Source of the DNA: JANLYQ01 sp031365725
GTDB lineage: Bacteria > Actinomycetota > Actinomycetes > JACCUZ01
Direction of reading: 5' to 3'
Assembly: GCA_031365725.1 (NCBI GenBank)
Contig: JANLYQ010000006.1
Location: 22,389 to 86,388 of the forward strand
DNA: 64,000 bases
Shown here: positions 25,639 to 34,422 of the stretch, one piece after another
How positions within the stretch are numbered: the first letter of the stretch is position 1
Layout of the letters: each line of letters starts with the position of its first letter
Notes under the pieces: generated by a model
The model's database searches: none
Seen by the model: the letters and a program-made list of their open reading frames with translations, nothing else
What the model was told of the DNA's origin: nothing
Made by a program: the position numbers and the translations under genes

Positions 25639-28026
25639 ATGTCGTCGGAACGGCACCTGCGCCTGCCCGGCGACGTCTCCGACAATGGTGCGGTCCACCT
25701 GGACCTCGCCATGGCGGCGGCCGACATCGGGTCCTTCGACTGGGACATCCGGTCGGACGTGCTCATGTGGGACGACCGCATCTGTGCCATCTTCGGCATC
25801 GACCCGGACGCCTTCGACGGGCGGATCGCCGCGTTCCTCGAGACGCTGCATCCGGAGGACGTGCCCGGCGTGCAGCGGGCCATGACCACCGCGATCGACG
25901 CCTGCGGCGACTTCGCCGCCGAGTACCGCGTGCAGCTGCCGGACGGTTCGCTTCGCTGGGTCGAGGCCCGCGGACGCGTGCTCGCCGGTCCCGACGGGGC
26001 CGCTGCCCGCTTGCTCGGTGTGGCCCGTGACTCCAGCGAGCTGCGATCAGCCCGCGACACCGTGACCCGAGCCCTGCAGCACATGGCGGACGGCTTCGTG
26101 GCCGTCGACACCCGGTGGTTCGTGACCTTCGTCAACCGGCACGCCGAGGGTGTGATCGGGCCGGCCGTTCGGGCGGCCGGCCGCACGGTGTGGAACGTGT
26201 GGCCTGACCTCGTCCCCGCCCAGCACGACCTGGTCATCCGCGAAGCAGCCCGCAGCGGCCACCCTGCGGTGTTCCTGCATCACCACGTCGAGCAGGACCG
26301 GTGGTTCGAGGTCCGTGTGGTGCCCCACCCCGAGGGTGTCTCGTTCTTCCTCACCGACATCACCGCGCTCCGGGCTGCCGAACTGAGGCAACGACGCTCC
26401 GCCAGCCGTGCGGACCAGGCCAGGGCGGTCCTTGCCTACAGCGCCGGACTCTCCGAGGCCGACACCTTGGCCGACGTGATCTCAGTGGTGGCCACCATGG
26501 TGCTGCCCGCGTTCGAGGCCGACGGCATGCTGGTGTCCCTGGCCGAGTCCAACCGGATCAAGCTCGCTGGGCACGCGGGCTATCAACCTCGAGCGATCGA
26601 GCTGCTCGATCTGCTCAGCCTGGACGACGACGTCGCGATCGCCGAGGTCCTGCGCACCAGGGAACCGATCTTCCTGATCTCGCGGGAGGCCTACCTCGCC
26701 CGCTACGTCGACCGCGCCGACCTGCTGGAGGCGACCGGCAAGAGTGCCTGGGCGTTCCTGCCGCTCACGGTGTCCGGCCGGGCGCTGGGAGTCCTGACCA
26801 TCAGCTTCGACGATCCTCGCGAGTTCTCGCCCGAGGAGCGCTCGCTGCTGGTCAGCGTGGCCGGCCTGCTCGCCCAGACCCTGGCCCGAGCCCGACTGCG
26901 CGACTCCGAGAAGACCCTGGCAGCTGAGCTGCAACGCCAGCTGTTGCCACGCGCACTGCCCCGCCCGGTCGGCCTGTCCGCAACCGCCCGTTACCTCGCC
27001 GCCACCGACGGCATGGGCGTGGGCGGTGACTGGTACGACGTCCTCGAGCTGCCGGGCGACCGGGTGACCCTGGTCATCGGCGACGTCCAGGGACACACGA
27101 TGCAGGCGGCGGCGGTGATGGGGCAGCTCCGCAACGCCCTCCGCGCGTACGCGGCTGAAGGTCATGAACCGGAAGCGGTGATGTCGCGTACGAACAGGCT
27201 GATGGCCGAGCTCGACCCGGGCATATTCGCTACCTGCGCGATCATGACGATAGAGCTGCGGTCGTCGCGGGCGCGGCTCGTGCTGGCCGGTCACCCGCCG
27301 CCGCTGCGCCGGGCAGCCGACGGGAGCACGACCAGCCTCGCGGCACCAGTCGGGCCGCCGCTGGGCGTCGTCCACGACGAGGACTACGTCTCCGGCACGG
27401 TGCTGCTCGATCGGGGCGACACCATCGTCTTCTTCACCGACGGGCTGGTCGAGGACTCGACGCGCACCTACGACGACGGGCTCGCCGTCGTGACCCGCGC
27501 CCTGCGCGAGGGCGGTGCCGCCGATCCCGAGATCGTGGCCGACGCGTTGCTCGCGGCCGCGGTCGACGCCGACCATCGCTCGGACGACGTTGCCTTGCTC
27601 GTGGTCCGGCATGACGGGCTGCCCGACTCGGCCCGACCGGTGCATGCGAGCGTCTCCATCGACCGGGTCGACCCGCGAGCGGCTCGCTCGGCGCGCGACT
27701 TCATCGCCTCGCACGTCGCCGATGCCGATCTCACCGACCTGCGCGAGACGGCGGTGCTCCTGGTGTCCGAGGTCGTCACCAACGCGTTGCGGCACACCGA
27801 CGGCCGCGTCGACCTCGAGCTCTGGCGCTACCGCGACCGGGTGCGGGTCGAGGTCTCCGACGAGGCCTCGCGCGGACCGGCGTCGTCCGCCGGTGGCCTG
27901 CTCGACGAGTCCGGCCGCGGGGTGCCACTGATGGATGCGCTCAGCGACCGGTGGGGCACAACACCGCACGGGGCCGGCAAGGTCGTCTGGTTCGAGCTCG
28001 ACCTGCCGGCGTCCGCGGGCAACTGA
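25639..28026 (+). CDS. PAS-GAF-SpoIIE phosphatase with C-terminal anti-sigma-type HATPase domain
   Basis: A 795-residue multi-domain sensor. PAS 1 (about 20-135, GSFDWDIRSDVLMWDDRICAIFGID), PAS 2 (about 140-250), GAF (about 265-420), PP2C/SpoIIE phosphatase (about 430-660: GVGGDWYDVLELP, VIGDVQGHTMQAA, FFTDGLVEDS, DDVALLVV) and an RsbW-like HATPase (about 670-790: EVVTNALRHTDG, GRGVPLMDAL). It likely dephosphorylates an anti-anti-sigma factor and may also bind or phosphorylate one, controlling an alternative sigma factor. Start: GGGAGG at 25628-25633, five bases before ATG 25639. No transmembrane segment, so it is a cytosolic sensor. Confidence 0.93.
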   Translation: MSSERHLRLPGDVSDNGAVHLDLAMAAADIGSFDWDIRSDVLMWDDRICAIFGIDPDAFDGRIAAFLETLHPEDVPGVQRAMTTAIDACGDFAAEYRVQLPDGSLRWVEARGRVLAGPDGAAARLLGVARDSSELRSARDTVTRALQHMADGFVAVDTRWFVTFVNRHAEGVIGPAVRAAGRTVWNVWPDLVPAQHDLVIREAARSGHPAVFLHHHVEQDRWFEVRVVPHPEGVSFFLTDITALRAAELRQRRSASRADQARAVLAYSAGLSEADTLADVISVVATMVLPAFEADGMLVSLAESNRIKLAGHAGYQPRAIELLDLLSLDDDVAIAEVLRTREPIFLISREAYLARYVDRADLLEATGKSAWAFLPLTVSGRALGVLTISFDDPREFSPEERSLLVSVAGLLAQTLARARLRDSEKTLAAELQRQLLPRALPRPVGLSATARYLAATDGMGVGGDWYDVLELPGDRVTLVIGDVQGHTMQAAAVMGQLRNALRAYAAEGHEPEAVMSRTNRLMAELDPGIFATCAIMTIELRSSRARLVLAGHPPPLRRAADGSTTSLAAPVGPPLGVVHDEDYVSGTVLLDRGDTIVFFTDGLVEDSTRTYDDGLAVVTRALREGGAADPEIVADALLAAAVDADHRSDDVALLVVRHDGLPDSARPVHASVSIDRVDPRAARSARDFIASHVADADLTDLRETAVLLVSEVVTNALRHTDGRVDLELWRYRDRVRVEVSDEASRGPASSAGGLLDESGRGVPLMDALSDRWGTTPHGAGKVVWFELDLPASAGN

Positions 28027-28055
28027 TGTCGTGAGGTCCTACGCGCGCTGACGCA

Positions 28056-29594
28056 TCAGCCGACGCGCGGGCGACCCTGCGGCCGACGACCGTTGCGGCG
28101 GTGCCGGTGCGCACCGTCGCTGCCGGGGCGCTCGCCGCCACTCGACGAGCCGCCGTTGGGTGAACCGCCGTTGGACGAGCCCCGGTACGACGAGGGGCCG
28201 CCACTGCGCGGTCCACGAGCCGGGCGCTCGGCGCGAGGGGCTGCCGTGACGACGATCGGCTCGCCGGACTCGGCCAGCTCACGCACGGCCTCACTGCCCG
28301 GTCCGGCATCGACCGGAGTGACCTCGACCCCGGCGCGACCGAACAGGTGTCGGGCCGCGCGCAGCTGGTCGTGGGCGAGCATCGACACGACGACTCCGGA
28401 GGCTCCGGCCCGCGCCGTACGGCCAGATCGGTGCAGGTAGTCCTTGTGGTCGTTGGGCGGATCGACGTGGACGACGAGGTCGACATCGGTGATGTGGATG
28501 CCACGGGCCGCCACGTCGGTCGCCACAAGCACCCGCGACTCGCCGCGGGAGAACGAGTCGAGCGCGCGCTGGCGCTGGCCCTGGTTGCGGTTGCCGTGGA
28601 TGGCTTCGGCGGCAACGCCCAGCCGGTCCAGCTGTTTCACCAGTCGGTCGGCGCCGTGCTTGGTCCGCACGAACAGCAGCGTGCGCGCGGGACGGGCCGC
28701 GATCTCGGCGAGGACGTCGACCTTCTGCTCGTTGCGCACGACGAGGGCGCGGTGCTCCATCGTCGAGACGTGGGACTCGGCCGGGTCGACCGCGCGGGCA
28801 ATCGGGTCGGTCAGGTAGGTGCGGACCAGGCGACCCACTGCTCCGTCGAGCGTCGCGGAGAACAGCAGCCGCTGCGAGCCGGCGGGTGTCATGTCGAGGA
28901 TGCGCATGACGTCGGGCAGGAAGCCCATGTCGGCCATGTGGTCGGCCTCGTCGAGCACCGAGATCTCGATCTCGGCCAGCGAGCAGGCGCGGCGCTCGAT
29001 CAGGTCGAGCAGGCGGCCGGGGGTGGCGACGACGAGGTCGACCCCGCGCTCGAGGGTGGCGATCTGGCGGCCCAGGGGGGCGCCACCGAAGATGGCGACC
29101 GTCTTGACGCCGATCGCGTGGCCCAGCGGCTCGAGAGCGTCGCGAACCTGCACGGCGAGCTCACGGGTGGGGACGAGCACCAGGCCCCGCGGCGTACGCG
29201 GGAGGTTGCGGCCACCGGCCAGGCGGGTCAGCATCGGCAGGCCGAAGGCGAGCGTCTTGCCCGAGCCGGTCTGGGCCCGACCGAGCACGTCGCGACCGGA
29301 CAGGCAGTCGCCCAGCGTGGCGGCCTGGATGGGGAACGCGGTGCGGATCTCGCGGCGCTCCAGAGCTGTCACCAGCGCCTGCGACAGACCGAGCTTGGCG
29401 AACGAGGTCTCGGTGGGAACCGGGTTCTCGGCGGCCGCCTGGTCGAACCAGGAGGTCAGCTCGCGGTCAGCGGCCTGCTGCGCAGACCGGGCGGCTACCT
29501 TGCCCGAGGGCTTGGACGAGCGGTTGCTGGTCCGGCCGGCCGGACGAGCGGTGGTGCGGACCGGCCGTTGACGGCCGGAAGCGTGCGTGGGCAT
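28056..29594 (-). CDS. DEAD-box ATP-dependent RNA helicase with Gly/Ser/Arg-rich tail
   Basis: A 512-residue RNA helicase. Q-motif region FAKLGLSQALVTALERREI, Walker A AQTGSGKT, PTREL, DEAD (VLDEADHM), SAT (LFSATLDG), VATDVAARGIH and HRSGRTARAG. The N-terminal 45 residues are basic, and the last 60 are rich in Gly, Ser and Arg (GGPSSYRGSSNGGSPNGG), as in RhlE/CsdA-type proteins that remodel RNA or ribosomes in the cold. The start at 29594 is chosen because upstream codons lack coding character. The 263 bases to the divergent OYE gene hold no other gene. Confidence 0.94.
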   Translation of the reverse strand: MPTHASGRQRPVRTTARPAGRTSNRSSKPSGKVAARSAQQAADRELTSWFDQAAAENPVPTETSFAKLGLSQALVTALERREIRTAFPIQAATLGDCLSGRDVLGRAQTGSGKTLAFGLPMLTRLAGGRNLPRTPRGLVLVPTRELAVQVRDALEPLGHAIGVKTVAIFGGAPLGRQIATLERGVDLVVATPGRLLDLIERRACSLAEIEISVLDEADHMADMGFLPDVMRILDMTPAGSQRLLFSATLDGAVGRLVRTYLTDPIARAVDPAESHVSTMEHRALVVRNEQKVDVLAEIAARPARTLLFVRTKHGADRLVKQLDRLGVAAEAIHGNRNQGQRQRALDSFSRGESRVLVATDVAARGIHITDVDLVVHVDPPNDHKDYLHRSGRTARAGASGVVVSMLAHDQLRAARHLFGRAGVEVTPVDAGPGSEAVRELAESGEPIVVTAAPRAERPARGPRSGGPSSYRGSSNGGSPNGGSSSGGERPGSDGAHRHRRNGRRPQGRPRVG

Positions 29595-29857
29595 GCGGAA
29601 CTCCGATGCGGTGTTGAGGCCGCACCGCGAGGGCTGCACCGCCAGAAGTCTGTCGGGAGCACGTCTCAAGGGACGACCACGCGGACAACTCGCCCGCGGG
29701 AGTGGCGGCATGGTGCCACCGGATACGCGTCCCAGCCTACCAGCGGTGCGGTGCCGGGCCGGCCACCAGTGCTGTGTCTCCCGTCACGCGCCTGAGCGGG
29801 ACGAGGACGGCGCCGTGGGCGGGAACGCGGCGGGCCGCTCGGTGGTTGCCGCTGGCC
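29595..29857. other. Divergent intergenic region (helicase/OYE)
   Basis: About 260 bases between two divergent genes. It must contain both promoters, and a long helicase leader is possible, but I see no clear paired -35/-10, large hairpin or small reading frame. Confidence 0.5.
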
Positions 29858-30940
29858 ATGAGCGCTCTCGCGTCCCCGATGACCCTGCGTGGCACGACCT
29901 TCCGCAACCGGATGTGGGTCTCGCCGATGTGCCAGTACTCCTCGGTCGACGGTCACCCCACCGACTGGCACCTCGTGCATCTCGGCAGCCTGGCCCGGGG
30001 CGGGGCCGGTCTCGTGGTCCAGGAAGCCACTGCGGTGACCGCCGACGGCCGGATCTCGCCGTGGGACGCCGGCATCTGGACCGATGCGCAGGCCCAGGAC
30101 TACGCCCGGATCGCCGCCTTCGTGCGGTCCCAGGGCGCGGTGCCTGGCATCCAGCTCGGTCACGCCGGCCGGAAGGCCTCGACCCAGCGGCCGTGGGACG
30201 GCCCGGGCTACGTCACCCCGGAGGGCGGCGGTTGGCCGACGGTCAGCGCCTCGGCCGTGCCGTTCGGCCAGTGGCCTGCGCCGCGGGAGCTCAGCGTCGA
30301 TGACATCGCCGGCATCGTGCAGGCCTTTGCCGACGCGGCCACGCGGTCGCTGGCGGCCGGGTTCGAGATCATCGAGCTGCACGCGGCGCACGGCTACCTC
30401 GTGCACCAGTTCCTCTCGCCGTTGTCCAACCTGCGCACCGATGAGTACGGCGGGGACCTCGGTGGTCGCAGCCGGTTCCTCGTCGAGGTGGTCCAGGCAG
30501 TTCGGGCGGTCTTGCCGTCGGACAAGCCGTTGCTGGTGCGACTCTCGGCCACGGACTGGGTGCCCGGCGGCTGGGACGTGTCGCAGACGGTGGAGCTGGC
30601 CCGGACGCTCGGGGTACTGGGGGTCGACCTGATCGACGTGTCCAGCGGCGGCCTGAGCCCGGACCAGCAGATCGCGACCGGGCCGGGCTACCAGGTGCCC
30701 TTCGCCCGAGCCGTCCGCGAAGGCAGCGGCCTGCCGGTGGCAGCGGTGGGGCTGATCACCGACGTCGAGCAGGCCGAGGAGATCGTCACCGACGGCTCGG
30801 CCGATGCCGTGTTCATGGCCCGTGAGCTGCTGCGCAACCCGCACTGGCCGCTGCTCGCCACGGACCACCTGAGCGCCGGCACGGAGACCGACGTCTGGCC
30901 ACCGCAGTACCAGCGTGCCGTGCCGCGCCGCGCGCGCTGA
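29858..30940 (+). CDS. Old yellow enzyme-family NADH:flavin oxidoreductase (YqjM class)
   Basis: About 360 residues, an FMN-dependent ene-reductase of the YqjM type. Marks: NRMWVSPMCQYSS with the class-specific Cys, HLGSLARGGAGLVVQEATAV, QLGHAGRKAS, and the FMN/substrate site IIELHAAHGYLVHQFLSPLSNLRTDEYGG (spanning several strands). The usual barrel end is ADAVFMARELLRNPHWPL. It reduces activated C=C bonds; the physiological substrate is unknown. ATG 29858 fits the common LxxPMTLRGTTFRNR beginning; ATG 29879 would remove seven residues. Confidence 0.93.
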   Translation: MSALASPMTLRGTTFRNRMWVSPMCQYSSVDGHPTDWHLVHLGSLARGGAGLVVQEATAVTADGRISPWDAGIWTDAQAQDYARIAAFVRSQGAVPGIQLGHAGRKASTQRPWDGPGYVTPEGGGWPTVSASAVPFGQWPAPRELSVDDIAGIVQAFADAATRSLAAGFEIIELHAAHGYLVHQFLSPLSNLRTDEYGGDLGGRSRFLVEVVQAVRAVLPSDKPLLVRLSATDWVPGGWDVSQTVELARTLGVLGVDLIDVSSGGLSPDQQIATGPGYQVPFARAVREGSGLPVAAVGLITDVEQAEEIVTDGSADAVFMARELLRNPHWPLLATDHLSAGTETDVWPPQYQRAVPRRAR

Positions 30941-30987
30941 CCACGACGTTGGCGGCGTCCCGTCGAGCCGGGTGCAAGAATTGTCGG

Positions 30988-31620
30988 GTGGAGGACGACC
31001 GCCGGCCGCGCCGCCCGACCCTGCTCGGTAAGGCGGCTCTCGAGACCTTCGGGGGTGCAGCCGACCCGGCGGACCTGGCCGACGCGGCGCACGAGACGGC
31101 CACTCTGTTGGTCGACTCCGGCCGGGCCAGCTCCGATCCCACGACCCGCGCCCGGCTCGTTGCCCTGGTCGACGAGGTCGGGCTCGACACCCTGGCCGAT
31201 CTGTGGGCGGCACGTCCGGCGCGCTCGCTGCCGGGCGCCCTGTGGCGTCTCTACGTCCTGCGTGAATGGGTGCGTCGGGACGCCGACGGCGCTTCGCGCG
31301 ACTTCGCTACCGGCGGACTCGTCGTGCCCGTTGCCCAGGTCGTGGCCGGTGCCGCGCAACCGCCGACTCCCGATGCCCTGCGGGCGTTGCTCGACGCGAT
31401 CCTGCACGGTGTCTTCGCCGGCGACCTCGCGGTCGCGTTGGAACGGGCCGGCGCCTTCTGCCGGGTGGTGGTGGCGGGTCGGGCCTATCGCGCCGACGAC
31501 CTGGAAGCCCATGACCCCGGTGCCGCCGGCGAGCTCACCCGGTCGTCCTCCTCGCTGCTGGGCACTGCTGAGGACCTCGAGGCGGCCGCCAGTCTGTGGC
31601 GCAGCCGCGACCTGGTCTGA
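30988..31620 (+). CDS. Conserved actinobacterial protein of unknown function
   Basis: A 210-residue Ala/Leu/Arg-rich helical protein. Segments such as ADAAHETATLLVDSGR, VGLDTLADLWAARPARSLPGALWRLYVLREWV and ALERAGAFCRVVVAGRAYRADDLE resemble a conserved actinobacterial family often misnamed as an RNA polymerase beta subunit. I see no catalytic motif. GTG 30988 is chosen because AAGAAT lies seven bases before it, a possible -10 of a leaderless message; a TTG 13 codons upstream also exists. It is 47 bases after OYE on the same strand. Confidence 0.7.
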   Translation: MEDDRRPRRPTLLGKAALETFGGAADPADLADAAHETATLLVDSGRASSDPTTRARLVALVDEVGLDTLADLWAARPARSLPGALWRLYVLREWVRRDADGASRDFATGGLVVPVAQVVAGAAQPPTPDALRALLDAILHGVFAGDLAVALERAGAFCRVVVAGRAYRADDLEAHDPGAAGELTRSSSSLLGTAEDLEAAASLWRSRDLV

Positions 31621-31714
31621 CCCGCGGCCGCCCGCTGTTCCGAACCTCTGCACACGGCTGTCTGCCGCCGACGCCGAGCGGCGCCATCGAGCAGCACCGG
31701 ACGCCGCCCGCGTC

Positions 31715-31824
31715 TACACTGAGGCTGTCCAGGGTGCCGGGCCGCGGTAGCCCCGGGTCCCATGTGAAGCCGCCTCGAGCGGCCCTGCGCCGTGAGGTGC
31801 TCCCGGCCCGGCGCTCTGGCACCT
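31715..31824 (+). ncRNA. Possible small RNA between convergent genes
   Basis: TACACT at 31715-31720 looks like a -10 element with no gene behind it. The following 100 bases can form several GC-rich hairpins, the last being AGGTGC (31795-31800) with GCACCT (31819-31824). There is no -35 match and no U-tract, so this is only a candidate; the last hairpin may simply be a terminator for the PAC2 gene. Confidence 0.2.
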
Positions 31825-31836
31825 GAGCAGCGATTG

Positions 31837-32856
31837 TCACGTGTCGGTGTCGAGCCCGCTGCCGTCGCCGCCCTTGGAGTGGTCGGCGAGAAACCGCTCG
31901 TGCTCGGCGCCGAGCTCGTCGGCCGTCGGGAAGCCCCCACGGCCCGCCAGCAGGTCGGTGCCGCCGTCGGCTGCGGTGCCGGTCGGCTCGCGGCGCGCGG
32001 CGAGATAGGCGTCGTACTGCTCCTCCAACGCGCTCACGACCCCGGCGACCTCGGGGGAGCCCGCGACCTGCTCGTCCAGCTCCGACCGGGTGCCCTCCGC
32101 GGCGGCGTGCAGGGCCGTGGTGGGCAGCAGCAGGTCGGTCACCGCTGCCACGTTGTCGAGCAGGGCCGCCGCCGCAGCTGGGTACTCGGCCTGCGCCAGA
32201 TAGTGCGGCACGTGGACCGCGAAGCCCATCGCGTCGCGCCCGGCCTGGCCGAGCCGGAGCTCCAGCAGGTTGATGACACTGCCCGGCACCTGGACGGTGC
32301 CGATCCACGGGTCACGCCCCGCGACCAGCTCGGGCCGGCTTGCGTGCGCGGTGACCGACGTGGGCCGGGTGTGCGGCACCCCCATCGGGATGCCGTGCAG
32401 ACCCACCGTGAGCCGTACGCCGAGCTGCTCGACGAGTCCGCGCACCGCGGCGATGAAGCGCTCCCACGCCACGTCGGGCTCGGCGCCCTCCAGCAGCAGG
32501 AACCGGTGGCCCGATCCGTCGACCATCTCGTGCAGCACCAGGCGGGGCTCGTCGTAGGACACCCAGTGGTCGGCCTCGAAGACCATGACCGGTCGGCGGG
32601 ACCGGTAGTCCAGCAGCTGGTCGATGTCGAACGTTGCCACCGGTCGGTGCTCGAAGTGCTCGAGCAGGTGGTCGCGGGCCAGGCGGCCGGCGTGACCGGC
32701 ATCGACGAAGCCGGTAAGCGTGTGCAGCAGCACTGGGCCGGCGGCGTCGCGGGCCTCCCTCCCGACGTCGTCGTCCGAGGTCGGCGCGGCGTCCGGCGCA
32801 GGCGCGATGCTCAGGGTGTCGTCGTGCAGGGTGTAGAGATCGCGTGGGTCGAGCAT
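31837..32856 (-). CDS. PAC2-family protein (proteasome assembly chaperone-like)
   Basis: A 339-residue PAC2 (PF09754) protein: LHTLTGFVDAGHAGRLARDHLLEHF, the DYRSRRPVMVFEADHW region, LLLEGAEPDVAWERF, GLHGIPMGVPHTRP, and HYLAQAEYPAAAAALLDNV. Actinobacteria with and without proteasomes encode it, and its role there is unsettled. The acidic C-terminal 60 residues look disordered. ATG 32856 is chosen because the upstream frame overlaps the HtrA terminator. Confidence 0.88.
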   Translation of the reverse strand: MLDPRDLYTLHDDTLSIAPAPDAAPTSDDDVGREARDAAGPVLLHTLTGFVDAGHAGRLARDHLLEHFEHRPVATFDIDQLLDYRSRRPVMVFEADHWVSYDEPRLVLHEMVDGSGHRFLLLEGAEPDVAWERFIAAVRGLVEQLGVRLTVGLHGIPMGVPHTRPTSVTAHASRPELVAGRDPWIGTVQVPGSVINLLELRLGQAGRDAMGFAVHVPHYLAQAEYPAAAAALLDNVAAVTDLLLPTTALHAAAEGTRSELDEQVAGSPEVAGVVSALEEQYDAYLAARREPTGTAADGGTDLLAGRGGFPTADELGAEHERFLADHSKGGDGSGLDTDT

Positions 32857-32898
32857 GGTCCCATCCTCGCACCGCCGGGGCGGCAGGCACATGGCAGC

Positions 32899-32930
32899 AA
32901 AAAGCCCCTCGAACTCATGCTTCGAGGGGC
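32899..32930 (-). terminator. Intrinsic terminator of the htrA-like gene
   Basis: On the minus strand a 10-bp perfect stem (GCCCCTCGAA with TTCGAGGGGC, 32930-32904) with a 7-base loop is followed by TTTTT (32903-32899). It begins 75 bases after the protease stop. Confidence 0.92.
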
Positions 32931-33005
32931 CTTGCGGCATGTCTAGGCCATCGTCTCCCGCGCCGGCCGTAGCGACACGCCGGAGACGATGGCCGATGTC
33001 CGACC

Positions 33006-34304
33006 TCAGCCGGCGGCGGCGTCGCTGCCGAGAGCGGCGGTTGCCGTGGCGGACGTCCCGTTGCGACCGTAGGTGAGCGTCACCTTGTCGCCCGGTCGGT
33101 GCGAGCGGACGGCTGCGATCAGGGCGTCGGCGCTGGTCACGGCGCGGTCACCCACCTTCGTGACGACGTCGCCCGGCTGCAGCCCCGCGCCAGCGGCGGC
33201 ACCACCGGTGGTCACGGCCGCCACCAGCGCACCGTCGGTGAAGACAGACGACCCGCTGCTCGCGTGGTCCCGCACACTCACACCGAGCTGGGCGTGGGTG
33301 GCCTTGCCGGTGTCGATCAGCTGCTGCGCGACCGTCCTGGCCTGGTCGATCGGGATCGAGAAGCCGAGCCCGATCGACCCGGACTGGCTCCCGGAGGACG
33401 AACCGAGGCTGGCGATGGCGCTGTTGACGCCCACGACCGCGCCGGTCAGATCGACCAGCGGCCCACCGGAGTTGCCGGGGTTGATCGCCGCGTCGGTCTG
33501 GATCGCATCGATCACGGTGCTAGACGTCTCGGCCCCGGTCGCGCTGCCGGTCCGCACCGGTCGGTTGAGCGCGCTGACGATGCCGCTGGTGACGGTGCCC
33601 TGCAGGCCGAGCGGGGAGCCGATGGCCACGACCTGCTCCCCGGGCTTGAGGGACGCCGAGCTGCCCAGCGTCGCCTTGGTCAGCCCGCTCACGCCGCTGA
33701 CCTTGATGACGGCGAGGTCGGTGACCGGATCGCGACCGACGATCGTTGCGGCATGGCTGGTGCCGTCGTTGAGGGTGACCGAGATCGTGCCGCCCCCGGT
33801 GGCGGCCTCGGCGACCACGTGGTTGTTGGTGAGGACCAGCCCGTCGCTGGACAACACGATGCCGGTCCCCTCGCCGCCGCCCCGCGAGGTGCTCTCCTCG
33901 ATCGAGACGACACTGGGGAGAACGGCAGTGGCGACGGCCTCGATGGACCCGTTTGCTGCGGTCGAGTTCGCTGACCTGGCGGTGCCGGTCGCCGCCAGGG
34001 AGGTGCCCGAGCTCGCGGTCGAGGCGCCACCGGTGCCGCTGCTGCGAGCGTCGGTGATCGCCGCACCGGCGCCGCCCCCGACGAGGCCCGCCGTCACGGC
34101 GACCGCGGCCAGCAAGGCGAGGCCACGTCGCGGTCGGGGCGACTCGCTGTCCCGATCGGTGGGGTCCCCGGGGGCCGTGGGGGGTGTGCCGACGGGGTCA
34201 GGAGCTCGCCACGGGTCCTGCGCACCGACGTACGGCGGCAGCCCGGTGTCCTCGGTCGACAGGGTGCTCGGAAACGGAGGGAGGGTGCGCGTCTGGTCGC
34301 TCAT
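33006..34304 (-). CDS. Membrane-anchored HtrA/DegP-type serine protease with PDZ domain
   Basis: A 432-residue protein. A cytoplasmic Pro-rich segment (1-60), one transmembrane helix (about 62-85, LALLAAVAVTAGLVGGGAGAA) and a trypsin-like domain with His in LTNNHVVAEA (about 160), Asp in DPVTDLAVIKV (about 197) and Ser in NPGNSGGPLV (about 278). A PDZ domain (about 335-430) contains GAGLQPGDVVTKVGDRAV. It acts outside the membrane in quality control of exported proteins. ATG 34304 is the first start that yields the MSDQTRTLPPFP beginning. It ends in a strong intrinsic terminator. Confidence 0.93.
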   Translation of the reverse strand: MSDQTRTLPPFPSTLSTEDTGLPPYVGAQDPWRAPDPVGTPPTAPGDPTDRDSESPRPRRGLALLAAVAVTAGLVGGGAGAAITDARSSGTGGASTASSGTSLAATGTARSANSTAANGSIEAVATAVLPSVVSIEESTSRGGGEGTGIVLSSDGLVLTNNHVVAEAATGGGTISVTLNDGTSHAATIVGRDPVTDLAVIKVSGVSGLTKATLGSSASLKPGEQVVAIGSPLGLQGTVTSGIVSALNRPVRTGSATGAETSSTVIDAIQTDAAINPGNSGGPLVDLTGAVVGVNSAIASLGSSSGSQSGSIGLGFSIPIDQARTVAQQLIDTGKATHAQLGVSVRDHASSGSSVFTDGALVAAVTTGGAAAGAGLQPGDVVTKVGDRAVTSADALIAAVRSHRPGDKVTLTYGRNGTSATATAALGSDAAAG

Positions 34305-34422
34305 GACAGTCAGGTTGCGTGCGAATCCTGGAAGGATGCTGTGTGCCACATGGGAGTACGCCACCAGCCCCGCTGCGGCCGGGAAACGGCCCGCGAGAGC
34401 CCTTACCGTAACCTCCTCCGCC

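Noticed and set aside
34399..34422. Ribosome-binding site for the alcohol dehydrogenase
   Set aside because: The upstream sequence is pyrimidine-rich (ACCTCCTCCGCC), the complement of a Shine-Dalgarno rather than one; a -10-like TAACCT suggests a leaderless start instead.
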